The notes under the pieces: model-generated
Databases searched by the model: none
What the model was told of the DNA's origin: nothing
Seen by the model: only the letters and a program-made list of their open reading frames with translations
Shown here: positions 1 through 9,443 of the stretch, one piece after another
How the letters are laid out: the number at the start of each line of letters is the position of its first letter
Position numbering within the stretch: the stretch's first letter is position 1
Assembly (NCBI RefSeq): GCF_014489615.1
Contig: NZ_CP060825.1
Location: forward strand, 682,001 to 746,000
Direction: 5' to 3'
Source of the DNA: Streptomyces genisteinicus
GTDB taxonomy: Bacteria > Actinomycetota > Actinomycetes > Streptomycetales > Streptomycetaceae
DNA: 64,000 bases
Made by a program: the position numbers and the translations under genes

Positions 1-603
1 CACGTGGACGTCGGCCGCGGTGAGCCGCTCGCCCAGGACGAACTCCTGCTCCGAGAGGCAGCGTTCGAGCGAACCGAGGGCGTCGAGCAGGGTGCCGAGC
101 GGCTCCGCGTGGGCCGCGTGCCCGATGCCCAGCTCCCCCGCGGTCTGCGCCGCCTCGTCGATGCCCTCGGCGCACATCCGGGCGACGGCCTCGATCCGCC
201 CGGCCGTGCCCCGGGGGTAGAGCTCGGGTCCCGAGGTGCCGAAGCGCAGGGCGAGGTCGCGCTCGATGTCGGGGGCGTGGGTGCTGACGACACGTCCGGT
301 CCAGGCGTCGCTCAGGACGGGGGCCGCCGCGGGGCCCCGGTGGTGGTGGGAACTGGCCTCGTAGAGCGGGCGGAGCGAGACGAAGCCGCCGTCCGGGGTG
401 TCCGGCACGGCGGGCAGCAGGTCCACGGGCAGCAGGTCGCCGAGGCCGAGCAGCCGGTGGGTGACGGCGATGCGCAGCGAACCGGGGCAGGGCAGGGACA
501 GGTGGAGCCGGTAGCGGTGGGGTGCGGCGTAGTGGCCGCTGCTCGTGTCGCATCCGATGCGGCCGCGGAACGCGGGCGCTGCGGCGGAGGGTGTGGCGGA
601 CAT
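1..603 (-). CDS. Glutathione S-transferase-like protein (ECM4/xi-class type), 3' end off window
   Basis: The 201 visible codons start at ATG 603 behind a purine-rich GGGAGA. The protein opens with the FRGRI segment typical of glutathionyl-hydroquinone-reductase-like proteins. A thioredoxin-fold region follows with a lone cysteine in LPCPGSLRI, in place of the usual CPWAHR. LYEAS and APVLSDAWTGRVVS match the glutathione-site loop and precede an alpha-helical C-terminal domain (LGERLTAADVHV) that is cut by the window edge. Family members reduce thiol conjugates of quinones. Actinobacteria use mycothiol rather than glutathione, so the real thiol cofactor is unknown. A cysteine-rich leader peptide lies upstream on the same strand, which suggests control by sulfur or cysteine supply. 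The fold is fairly sure; the substrate is not. Confidence 0.75.
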   Translation of the reverse strand, partial: MSATPSAAAPAFRGRIGCDTSSGHYAAPHRYRLHLSLPCPGSLRIAVTHRLLGLGDLLPVDLLPAVPDTPDGGFVSLRPLYEASSHHHRGPAAAPVLSDAWTGRVVSTHAPDIERDLALRFGTSGPELYPRGTAGRIEAVARMCAEGIDEAAQTAGELGIGHAAHAEPLGTLLDALGSLERCLSEQEFVLGERLTAADVHV

Positions 604-746
604 GCGTCTCCCTGGGGCTGATCGGTGGACTCAGGGGCGGGCGGCGGCCGCGGGTGGCGGGGCCGCGCGAAGGGAGGGCCCGGGCCCGGGGCGGCGTGTG
701 AGGGCATCGGAAGGAGCCGGTCACGGGGCGGGCGGGGCCGGGAGGT

Positions 747-770
747 CGCGGCGGCGGCGCTGCCGCCGCG
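747..770 (-). promoter_or_regulatory. GC hairpin after leader peptide (attenuator candidate)
   Basis: CGCGGCGGC (747-755) pairs perfectly with GCCGCCGCG (762-770) around a six-base loop. It begins six bases past the leader stop codon and lies between the leader and the glutathione-transferase-like gene. No U-tract follows, so it may act as a GC-rich terminator or by masking downstream sequence. Confidence 0.45.
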
Positions 771-776
771 GCGCCG

Positions 777-884
777 TCAGGAACTTGCGGCGCTGCAGAC
801 GCGCAGGAGGTCGATGTGCCGTCGGCAGGTGAGCAGCAGCGGCCGGCGTACCGCACGGCCCGGGTCTGCCCCTGGGTGCCTCAT
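777..884 (-). CDS. Cys-codon leader peptide (35 aa), putative attenuator
   Basis: This short reading frame starts at ATG 884 after an AGGA-type ribosome site and ends at a TGA. Its C-terminal part reads LLTCRRHIDLLRVCSAAS. The pattern L-T-x-R-x-H-I-D-L-x-R-x-x-S-A is, to my knowledge, the hallmark of actinobacterial putative leader peptides found ahead of sulfur-assimilation and thiol genes. Two cysteine codons lie in the conserved core (residues 20 and 30). The peptide lies 173 bases upstream of the glutathione-transferase-like gene on the same strand, and a strong GC hairpin starts a few bases after its stop codon. The inferred role is translation-coupled attenuation, with ribosomes stalling at Cys codons when cysteine is scarce. 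It is too small for ordinary gene finding. Confidence 0.8.
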   Translation of the reverse strand: MRHPGADPGRAVRRPLLLTCRRHIDLLRVCSAASS

Positions 885-1022
885 GGCGTCCTGTCCGTCC
901 GTCCGTCCCCCGGCGGTTCGCCGGGCTCTGCGACGAGTGTCGAGTCGCGCGGCGGCACCGTCAAGGGTGCTGACACGGGCTCCGCGGGCCGGTGCCGGCC
1001 GACCGGCATCGGGGACGTACCG

Positions 1023-1042
1023 GATACTGCGGCATACTGCGG
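1023..1042 (+). promoter_or_regulatory. Leaderless promoter with 10-bp direct repeat, Rrf2 gene
   Basis: ATACTGCGGC is repeated head to tail (1024-1033, 1034-1043). Each copy carries a -10-like hexamer, GATACT (1023-1028) or CATACT (1033-1038). The second is six bases before the ATG at 1045, which fits leaderless transcription. The repeat could also be an autoregulatory site. Confidence 0.5.
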
Positions 1043-1044
1043 CC

Positions 1045-1503
1045 ATGCGCATTTCAGCCAGGGCGGACTACGCGGTCTGCGCCGCCGTGCTGCTCGCCGC
1101 GGCGCCGGACGGCGGGCCGCTGAAGGCCGAGGCGATGGCCGAGGCCCAGGACATTCCGCACAAGTTCCTGGAGGGGATCCTGGGGGACATGCGCCGCGGC
1201 GGTCTGGTGCGCAGCCAGCGGGGCGGCAACGGCGGCTACTGGCTGGCGCGGCCGGCGGAGTCGATCAGCGTCGCGGACGTGATCCGGGCCGTGGACGGTC
1301 CGCTGGTGTCGGTCCGCGGGGTGCGCCCGCCGGAACTGTCGTACACCGGCCCCGCCGAGCCGTTGCAGCCCCTGTGGGTGGCGCTGCGGGCGGGGGTGCG
1401 GCAGATCCTGGAGGGTGTCACGATCGCGGCGATCGCCGCCGACCGGCTGCCGGAGGGTGTCTGCGCGCTGACCGAGGACCCGGCCGCGTGGACGAACCCC
1501 TGA
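1045..1503 (+). CDS. Rrf2-family transcriptional regulator lacking Fe-S cysteines
   Basis: This 152-residue protein has the classic Rrf2 opening MRISARADYAVCAAV. A winged helix follows in which the recognition and wing segments read IPHKFLEGILGDMRRGGLV and SQRGGNGGYWLARP. IscR and NsrR bind a cluster through three cysteines in the second half; here only one cysteine (VCALTEDP) lies in that region, so a cluster is unlikely. It therefore resembles the CymR/YwnA branch, whose members sense sulfur status through partner proteins or act without metal. The start at ATG 1045 is supported by the family N-terminus and the -10 hexamer six bases upstream. It is divergent from the leader/transferase unit and upstream of an acyl-CoA-dehydrogenase-like gene, which makes both plausible targets. 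Confidence 0.88.
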   Translation: MRISARADYAVCAAVLLAAAPDGGPLKAEAMAEAQDIPHKFLEGILGDMRRGGLVRSQRGGNGGYWLARPAESISVADVIRAVDGPLVSVRGVRPPELSYTGPAEPLQPLWVALRAGVRQILEGVTIAAIAADRLPEGVCALTEDPAAWTNP

Positions 1504-1642
1504 GCGTGCGGCCCCGCGGCGTCCGCTGACGCCCCCTCATGTCCCGTGCGCTCGCGGGCTCCACGGTCCGGAATGCGGATGCCCGGTGTCCACCCCTCGA
1601 ACGCCCCCTTGGGTGCGCGCCGGAGGTCTGCCACGATCGATC

Positions 1643-1659
1643 CCTACTATTCCAGTAGG
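1643..1659. promoter_or_regulatory. Inverted repeat CCTACT-N5-AGTAGG, candidate Rrf2 operator
   Basis: CCTACT (1643-1648) and AGTAGG (1654-1659) are perfect arms around ATTCC. The site overlaps a TACTAT hexamer and lies 4 bases before the ATG of the acyl-CoA-dehydrogenase-like gene. Half-sites of the AGTAGGAA/ATTCC type resemble those of CymR-like Rrf2 regulators, and an Rrf2 gene is adjacent. Binding is inferred. Confidence 0.45.
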
Positions 1660-1663
1660 AAAC

Positions 1664-2929
1664 ATGGGATTCACAGCGAGGTGGGCCGTGCGCACGTCGA
1701 CCAGGACAGGCCGCAGGGCCGACGACGATCTGTGGCAGCGGGTGGTCAGGGAGCTCGCCGACGACCTCGCGGTCGACGCGCTGCTCCGCGACCGCGCGGG
1801 CAAGCCGCCCTACGACGAGGTCGCCCGCCTCAAGGAGGCGGGCCTGCCGGGACTGCTGGTGCCGCCGAGCGCGTGGACACCGGGGTGCGATCTGCGGGAG
1901 GCCTGTACGGTCCTGGGCGAACTCGCCGCCGCCGACAGCTCGGTGGCCGAACTCCTCGCCCGCCACTACGCGCTGGCCTGGAGCGGGCGGCTGTTCGGCA
2001 CACCCCCGGACGCCGAACGGTTCGAACGGCGCACCGCCGCAGGCGGGCAGCTGCTCGCCGGCGGCGTGGACCTGCCGGAGGCGGCGTCCGGGCCGCCGCT
2101 CACGCTCCGCCCGTCGGGCGGCGGCCTCGTGCTCAGCGGCTGCCGCGTGCTGGAGGCGGGCGCCACGGTCGCCGACTGCCTGGTCGTCGACGCCTCCCCC
2201 GGCCCCGGCGGCGATCCGCTCGTGGTGCTGGTCGACCCGGCGCATCCGGGCGTCTGCGCCAGCCCGGCGCCCGAGCGGCTCGGCCAGCGTCTCACCGGCG
2301 CGGGCAGTGTCGTGTTCGACTCCGTCCCGGTGACCGCCGAGGACGTGGTGGGAGCGGTACCTCGCGACGAACGGGCCCTCGCACCGCTCACCGCGCTCAC
2401 CCCGCTGATCCTCCGGCTGCTGCTGAGCCATGTGGCCCTCGGCACGGCGGAGGGGGCGCTCGCGGAGGCGCGGGACATCAGCCGCGCGGCCCGCGCGGCG
2501 GATCCGCGCGACCTCGGCCGCCCGTTCGACGCGACGGACGGCCGCCCGGCCACGGACCCCTACCTGCTGCTCGCCTACGGCGAGTCGGCGACCGAGGCCC
2601 ATGCCGCGGCCTCCGTCGTCGAGCGCGCCACCGCCGCCCTCGCGGAGGGCCTGGCCCCCGGCCGGGAGCCGACCGCCGACGAGAGCGCCGACATCGCCGC
2701 GCTGGTGGGCGCCGCCGAGGCGGTCACGGCCCGGTCGGCGGTGCACATCACCACCCGGGTCCTCGGCCTCTTCCCGGTCAGCGGCCCCGCGGACACCGAC
2801 GCCGGACTCGACCGCTTCTGGCGCAACGCGCGGATGCTGACGGCCCGCCACTCTGCGGCCCACAGCCTGCGGGACATCGGGGACCACTACCTGAACGGCA
2901 GTCAGCCGCGCCTGGCGGGACACCGCTGA
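1664..2929 (+). CDS. Acyl-CoA dehydrogenase-fold flavoprotein (SfnB/DszC-like)
   Basis: About 421 residues are read from ATG 1664. GTG 1688, with GAGG four bases upstream, is an alternative start. An N-terminal helical domain (LKEAGLPGLLVPPSAW) matches the substrate and flavin region of acyl-CoA dehydrogenases. A beta domain with many glycines follows, and then a C-terminal four-helix domain ending in RFWRNARMLTARHSAAH. That last segment (R-N-x-R-x-x-T-x-H) is typical of the SfnB/DszC/DmoA-type monooxygenase relatives, which oxidise organosulfur compounds with reduced flavin, and not of fatty-acid beta-oxidation enzymes. The neighbouring Rrf2 regulator and inverted repeat support a role in sulfur scavenging. 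Substrate is unknown. Confidence 0.75.
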   Translation: MGFTARWAVRTSTRTGRRADDDLWQRVVRELADDLAVDALLRDRAGKPPYDEVARLKEAGLPGLLVPPSAWTPGCDLREACTVLGELAAADSSVAELLARHYALAWSGRLFGTPPDAERFERRTAAGGQLLAGGVDLPEAASGPPLTLRPSGGGLVLSGCRVLEAGATVADCLVVDASPGPGGDPLVVLVDPAHPGVCASPAPERLGQRLTGAGSVVFDSVPVTAEDVVGAVPRDERALAPLTALTPLILRLLLSHVALGTAEGALAEARDISRAARAADPRDLGRPFDATDGRPATDPYLLLAYGESATEAHAAASVVERATAALAEGLAPGREPTADESADIAALVGAAEAVTARSAVHITTRVLGLFPVSGPADTDAGLDRFWRNARMLTARHSAAHSLRDIGDHYLNGSQPRLAGHR

Positions 2930-3038
2930 CCCGTCCGCGGCCCACCGGCCCGGCCGTCCGCCACGGCCCCGCGGGATGTCCCGCCGGAGCACCCGCGCAC
3001 GCCCCTGACGCCGGACGCGCCGGCGCAGCGCCACGGCC

Positions 3039-3398
3039 TCAGACGGGCGCCGTCACCACGTCGGTACCGCGGCCCGGCACCCGCGGCCCGGCGCCCTCAC
3101 CGGCACCCCCGCCTGCGGCCGGCAGGTCGCGGGCGACGGCGGCGCCGGTCACCACGACGAGCGGCACCCTCGCCTGGTCGCACAGGCGTTGGGCCCTCAG
3201 CACCGTGCTCAGCGCCGCGGCGCTCACCGCGGACACACCGATCTCGATGACGACCGCCCGGGGCAGATGCATCCGCACCAGGTCCGTGAACTGCTGCGAC
3301 AGCAGGGCCCGTTCGCTGATCGGGACATCGCCGTCGAGGCAGACCAGCAGGACGCCGCGGTCGAGGGTGTGGGTGAGCACGGGGAACCGTCCGTTCAT
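3039..3398 (-). CDS. STAS-domain protein (anti-sigma antagonist-like)
   Basis: The 119-residue product begins MNGRFPVLTHTLDRGVLLV and shows the alternating strand-helix pattern of STAS domains: LLVCLDGDVP, a helix SQQFTDLVRM, then VVIEIGVSAVSAAALSTVL and VPLVVVTG. The serines in IGVSAVS sit where SpoIIAA-type antagonists carry the phosphorylated serine, but the canonical D-x-S motif is not clear, so phospho-switching is uncertain. The last 30 residues are Gly/Ala/Pro-rich and probably disordered. Such proteins titrate anti-sigma kinases in Streptomyces stress signalling. It converges with the acyl-CoA-dehydrogenase-like gene, and no partner kinase lies next to it. Confidence 0.65.
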   Translation of the reverse strand: MNGRFPVLTHTLDRGVLLVCLDGDVPISERALLSQQFTDLVRMHLPRAVVIEIGVSAVSAAALSTVLRAQRLCDQARVPLVVVTGAAVARDLPAAGGGAGEGAGPRVPGRGTDVVTAPV

Positions 3399-3739
3399 GC
3401 CGGGATCGCAGGGATCCGCCCCATTTCACTGGCCCCATTTAGGGGCGTGACGGGGTGTACCGCAACACGCCACACCAGAACGGCGCCAAACCCCTTCCGC
3501 CGCCGGGACCGTGGAGCCCGGACGCGCACGCCACGTCCACCGTCCCCCCGCGCCGTGTCCGGATTGTGATGCTCAAGTTCCGCTCAGATGTACTGCCGGG
3601 GGGACATCCCCGTCCATAGGGTGCCGGAATCGGGGGGCGGAGCAGCAGGGGGCAGAACCGTGCGCCCGGTGCGGGAGGACCCGGCGCGACGGAGCGCGGG
3701 GCGGTTCTCCTCCGTTCGTCCGGAAAAGGAAGTCGCACC
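3399..3739. other. Divergent intergenic region between STAS gene and binding protein
   Basis: No convincing gene is seen in these 341 bases. Near the STAS gene, CCCC-ATTTA-GGGG (about 3433-3445) includes a TAAAT-like -10 for the minus strand. On the plus strand, TAGGGT (3617-3622) is a possible -10 for the binding-protein gene, downstream of the small palindrome GGGGGACATCCCC. Confidence 0.35.
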
Positions 3740-4663
3740 ATGAAGCCCTGCAAGTCGGCCGCTTTCGCGGCGGTCACCGTGCTTGCGATCACCCTCACCG
3801 CCACCTCCTGCAGTTCCGGGTCCGGTACACCGGACCCGGGGCAGTCGGACGGCACCCGCGCGGCCGACCGGCCGCGTCTGCCGACCTACGAGGTGGCGAC
3901 CGGCGTGTCGATCGACTCGCCCACGCTGAAGCGCGCCCAGAGCGCCGGGAAGATCGTGATCGGCGTCAAGAACGACCAGCCGTTCCTCGGGTTCCAGGAC
4001 GGGACCGGGCAGCGGTCCGGCTTCGACATCGAGGTGGCCAAGATGATCGCCGCGGACCTCGGCTTCGCCCCCCGCCACATCGAGTTCAGGACCATCGACA
4101 CGGGCAAGCGCGAGGCGGCGATCGCCGCCGGCCAGGTGGATCTGTACGTGGGCACGTACACGATCAACGACGAGCGCAAGAAGAAGGTCGGCTTCGCCGG
4201 GCCGTACTACCTGGCCGGCGCCGACCTCCTGGTCCGCAAGGACGACCGGACGATCGGCGGCCCGTACTCGCTCCAGGGCAAGACCGTCTGCTCGGTGACG
4301 GGCGCGACGGCGCTGAAGGAGATACAGAAGGAGGAGTACAACACCACCACGGTGGGGACCGAGAAGTACTCCGCCTGCGTCGACAAGCTCCTCAAGGGCG
4401 ATGTCGACGCGGTCACCACGGACGACGCCATCCTCATGGGCTACGCGGCGCAGGCGCCCGACAAGCTGAAGGTCGTCGGCAACCCGTTCACCGAGGAGCC
4501 CTACGGGATCGGGATGAACAGGGACGACACGGCGCTGCGCGAGGCGGTGTCCGACGCCATCGAGGAGCACGACGCGAACGGGGACCAGGAGAAGGCGTAC
4601 GACGCCACGCTCGGCCTGTCGGGCTCGAAGTACGGCGGCACGCCGACCGTCGACCGCTACTGA
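3740..4663 (+). CDS. Amino-acid ABC transporter substrate-binding lipoprotein (family 3)
   Basis: The protein has 307 residues. A basic N-terminus, a hydrophobic stretch and the lipobox LTATSC mark it as a lipoprotein anchored at cysteine 24. The mature part carries the family-3 signature KIVIGVKNDQPFLGF...SGFDIEVAKMIAADLG, then DLYVGTYTINDERKKKVGFAGPYY and the second-lobe segment VDAVTTDDAIL. This is closest to glutamate/aspartate/glutamine binding proteins such as GluB. The start ATG 3740 follows AAAAGGAAG. No permease or ATPase genes adjoin it, so it must serve a transporter encoded elsewhere or act as a sensor. A 21-bp perfect hairpin ends the unit. Confidence 0.85.
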   Translation: MKPCKSAAFAAVTVLAITLTATSCSSGSGTPDPGQSDGTRAADRPRLPTYEVATGVSIDSPTLKRAQSAGKIVIGVKNDQPFLGFQDGTGQRSGFDIEVAKMIAADLGFAPRHIEFRTIDTGKREAAIAAGQVDLYVGTYTINDERKKKVGFAGPYYLAGADLLVRKDDRTIGGPYSLQGKTVCSVTGATALKEIQKEEYNTTTVGTEKYSACVDKLLKGDVDAVTTDDAILMGYAAQAPDKLKVVGNPFTEEPYGIGMNRDDTALREAVSDAIEEHDANGDQEKAYDATLGLSGSKYGGTPTVDRY

Positions 4664-4691
4664 GTCCGCCTCCCGCGCGGACGGCACGCCC

Positions 4692-4737
4692 GAGGGGGCG
4701 GTGGGCACGGGGAACACCCCGTGCCCACCGCCCCCTC
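4692..4737. terminator. 21-bp perfect stem-loop terminator (bidirectional)
   Basis: Bases 4692-4712 pair without mismatch to 4717-4737 around the loop AACA. It lies between the convergent binding-protein and isocitrate dehydrogenase genes and would stop transcription from both sides. Confidence 0.9.
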
Positions 4738-4824
4738 CGCCGTACCCGGACGGGCCGCGCGCCGCACGCACCGCCGCCCCGGCCGGGCGGACCCGGGCCG
4801 GGGCGGCGGAGCGGCGTGCCGGTG

Positions 4825-7093
<2,269 letters not shown>

Positions 7094-7116
7094 TCGTGAG
7101 CGTCCCCTGTTCGAAC

Positions 7117-7143
7117 GCGGCCCGCCCCCGGTGGGCGGGCCGC
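7117..7143 (-). terminator. Stem-loop after the oligosaccharide operon
   Basis: GCGGCCCGCCC (7117-7127) pairs perfectly with GGGCGGGCCGC (7133-7143) around CCGGT. It begins 16 bases past the stop codon of the last permease gene of the minus-strand operon. Confidence 0.75.
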
Positions 7144-7159
7144 GTCGGCGGGGCCGCGG

Positions 7160-8083
7160 CTACTTCACGGATCCGGCCATGACTCCCTGGACGAAGTGCC
7201 TCTGGAAGGCGAAGAACACGACTAGGGGCACGACCAGGGAGAGGAACGCCCCGGGGGCCAGCACGCCGATGTTGCTGCCGAACTGGCGCATCTGGGACTG
7301 GAGCGCGACGGTCAGCGGCTGGGAGCCGCTGTCGGCGAAGAGCAGCGCCACGAGCATGTCGTTCCACACCCACAGGAACTGGAAGATCGCGAGGCTGGCG
7401 ATGGCCGGGCGGCCGAGCGGCAGCACCAGGCGGGAGAAGATCCGCCATTCGCCGCCGCCGTCCATCCGGGCGGCCTCCAGCATCTCGCGCGGGATCTCCG
7501 CGAAGTAGTTCCGCAGCAGGAACACCGCGAAGGGCAGTCCGTAGGCGACGTGGAAGAGGATCACACCGGCCACCGTGCCGAAGAGACCGACGGCCCCGAA
7601 GAGCTTGGCGACCGGCAGCAGACCGATCTGCACGGGCACCACCAGCAGGCCGACGACGACCAGGAAGATCGCGTCCCGGCCGGGGAACTCCAGCCAGGCG
7701 AAGGCGTAGCCGGCGAGGGCCGCGATGCCGACGACCAGCACGGTGGTGGGGACGGCGATCAGCACCGTGTTCCAGAAGGCGGTGGTGATGCCGGAGTCCT
7801 GGAACAGCGCGGTGTAGTTGTCCAGTGACAGCTGGGAGGGGTCGGTGAAGGAGGTCCACCAGCCGCCCGCCGCGTTCTCGTTCTCGTCGCGCAGCGAGGA
7901 GAGGAACAGCCCGGCGAGCGGGGTGATCCACACCAGGGCGACGACGATCAGCAGTGCCTGGACGGCCGAGCTGCTCAGCAGCCGTCCGATCCGGCCGCCG
8001 CGGCGGGGCGGGCGCCGGCCGGGGAGGTCCTTCGCGGGCACGGTGGTGACGGGCCGCCGGTCGGCCGTGACGTGGCCGCTCAT
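7160..8083 (-). CDS. Sugar ABC transporter permease, MalG-like
   Basis: The 307-residue inner-membrane protein has about six hydrophobic segments. The cytoplasmic EAA loop EAARMDGGGEWRIFSRLVLP contacts the ATPase, as in MalG-type carbohydrate permeases. The start ATG 8083 overlaps the stop of the upstream permease as ATGA, a sign of translational coupling. The N-terminal 30 residues are rich in Arg and Pro and lie in the cytoplasm. Together with the upstream permease, binding protein and GH13 enzyme it forms one operon. No ATPase is encoded here, so a shared MsiK-type ATPase, usual in Streptomyces, is the likely energy source. Confidence 0.9.
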   Translation of the reverse strand: MSGHVTADRRPVTTVPAKDLPGRRPPRRGGRIGRLLSSSAVQALLIVVALVWITPLAGLFLSSLRDENENAAGGWWTSFTDPSQLSLDNYTALFQDSGITTAFWNTVLIAVPTTVLVVGIAALAGYAFAWLEFPGRDAIFLVVVGLLVVPVQIGLLPVAKLFGAVGLFGTVAGVILFHVAYGLPFAVFLLRNYFAEIPREMLEAARMDGGGEWRIFSRLVLPLGRPAIASLAIFQFLWVWNDMLVALLFADSGSQPLTVALQSQMRQFGSNIGVLAPGAFLSLVVPLVVFFAFQRHFVQGVMAGSVK

Positions 8084-9432
8084 GCGCCGCTCCTTCGGAA
8101 ACGCCGGATGTTGAAGATCATCGCGGGGACGACCAGGAGGAGCAGCAGGACGGCGAGCGCGCTGCCGAGCCCCTGGTCGTTGCCGCCGCCGAAGGAGACC
8201 AGCCACATGCGGGTCGCCAGCACTCCGGCCTCCTCCTGGACCGGGCCCGGCGCGATGATCCACACGAGGTCGAAGACCTTCATCACGTTGATGACGAGGG
8301 TCACGAAGACGACCGTGAGCACGGGCGCGAGCAGCGGCACGGTGATCCTGCGGAAGATCTGGCCCTCGCTCGCCCCGTCCATCCGGGCCGCCTCCAGCGC
8401 GTCGCGCGGGATGGAGGCGAGGCCCGCCCCGATGAGCACCATGGCGAAGCCGGTCCACACCCACAGGTAGGCGCCGATGATCGCCGGGGTGACCAGCGCG
8501 GGGCCCAGCCAGCTCACGCCCGCGTAGGGCGGAGCGAAGTTGGCGGCCGGCAGGCGGTAGACCCAGCCGTCGCCGTCCAAGCCGTCGAAGCGGAAGGAGC
8601 CGTCGGCGGCGGTGGTGGCCGTCGCGACCGCCTTGCCGTCCCGCACGGCCTCGACGGTCATCCCGGGCAGGCCCTTCTCACCGGGGTCGACCTTGCCCGG
8701 GGTGCCCTTGCCGCCGGGGGCGAAGTCGAGCCAGACCACTCCCCCGAACTCGCCGGCGTCCGGTGGGGCGGCGGACGCGGCCGCGGCGTCACCGGGCATG
8801 TCCTCGGGGGCGACGCCGACGAAGCCGAGGGCGGCCGGATCGCCGGGGCCGTGGGCGGCGGAGGTGGTGTACGGGCCGCCCGCGCCGCCGGTGAGGCCCT
8901 GGCCCTCGCGTGCCCGCGCGGTCGGGAAGGCGGCCGGCGCCTCGAAGACGTCGTGGACCTCGGTGACGACCGCGTTGAGCACACCGCGGTCCGGGTCCTG
9001 CTCGTAGGCGAGCCGGAAGATGATGCCCGCGGCCAGGAAGGAGACGGCCATGGGCAGGAACAGCACCAGCTTGAACGCGGTGGCCCAGCGCACCTTCTCG
9101 GTGAGCACGGCGAGCACCAGGCCGAGGCCGGTCAGCAGCGAGGGCGCGACGACGACCCAGACGGTGCTGTTGCGGATCGCCTTGAGGGTGGCGGGGTCCC
9201 GGAAGATCTCGGCGTAGTTCCCGGCTCCGACGAACCGGTCGCCGCTCGCGTCGAACAGGCTGCGCCCGACGGAGAAGGCAACCGGGTAGACCACCAGGGC
9301 GCCGAGCAGCAGCAGGGCGGGGAGGACGAAGGCGACGGCGATCAGCCGCCTGCGGCGACGGGCGCCGCGGCGGGGATCCGGGGCCCCGCGCCGCGGGCCT
9401 GCCGCGGCGCGGGTCGTGTGGGTGTCGGCCAT
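8080..9432 (-). CDS. Sugar ABC transporter permease, MalF-like, with large extracellular insert
   Basis: The product has 450 residues where related permeases have about 300. After an Arg-rich N-terminus come membrane segments at about 30-55, 92-112 and 120-142. Residues roughly 145-305 form a long non-membrane insert before the later segments and the EAA loop EAARMDGASEGQIFRRITVP (from about 347). The insert includes an Ala/Gly/Pro-rich part and a compact region, GVVWLDFAPGGKG followed by GMTVEAVRDGKAVATATTAA and DGSFRFDGL. That region looks like an SdrD-B or carboxypeptidase-regulatory-like beta-sandwich. It occupies the place of the MalF P2 loop, which touches the binding protein. The stop overlaps the MalG-like start; 11 bases separate it from the binding-protein gene. 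Confidence 0.88.
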   Translation of the reverse strand: MADTHTTRAAAGPRRGAPDPRRGARRRRRLIAVAFVLPALLLLGALVVYPVAFSVGRSLFDASGDRFVGAGNYAEIFRDPATLKAIRNSTVWVVVAPSLLTGLGLVLAVLTEKVRWATAFKLVLFLPMAVSFLAAGIIFRLAYEQDPDRGVLNAVVTEVHDVFEAPAAFPTARAREGQGLTGGAGGPYTTSAAHGPGDPAALGFVGVAPEDMPGDAAAASAAPPDAGEFGGVVWLDFAPGGKGTPGKVDPGEKGLPGMTVEAVRDGKAVATATTAADGSFRFDGLDGDGWVYRLPAANFAPPYAGVSWLGPALVTPAIIGAYLWVWTGFAMVLIGAGLASIPRDALEAARMDGASEGQIFRRITVPLLAPVLTVVFVTLVINVMKVFDLVWIIAPGPVQEEAGVLATRMWLVSFGGGNDQGLGSALAVLLLLLVVPAMIFNIRRFRRSGA

Positions 9433-9443
9433 GGTCCGCGGCC

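Noticed and set aside
826..1044. Possible SAM or other riboswitch before the Rrf2 gene
   Set aside because: No conserved riboswitch core was seen. The stretch is explained by the leader peptide on the minus strand and a leaderless promoter on the plus strand.
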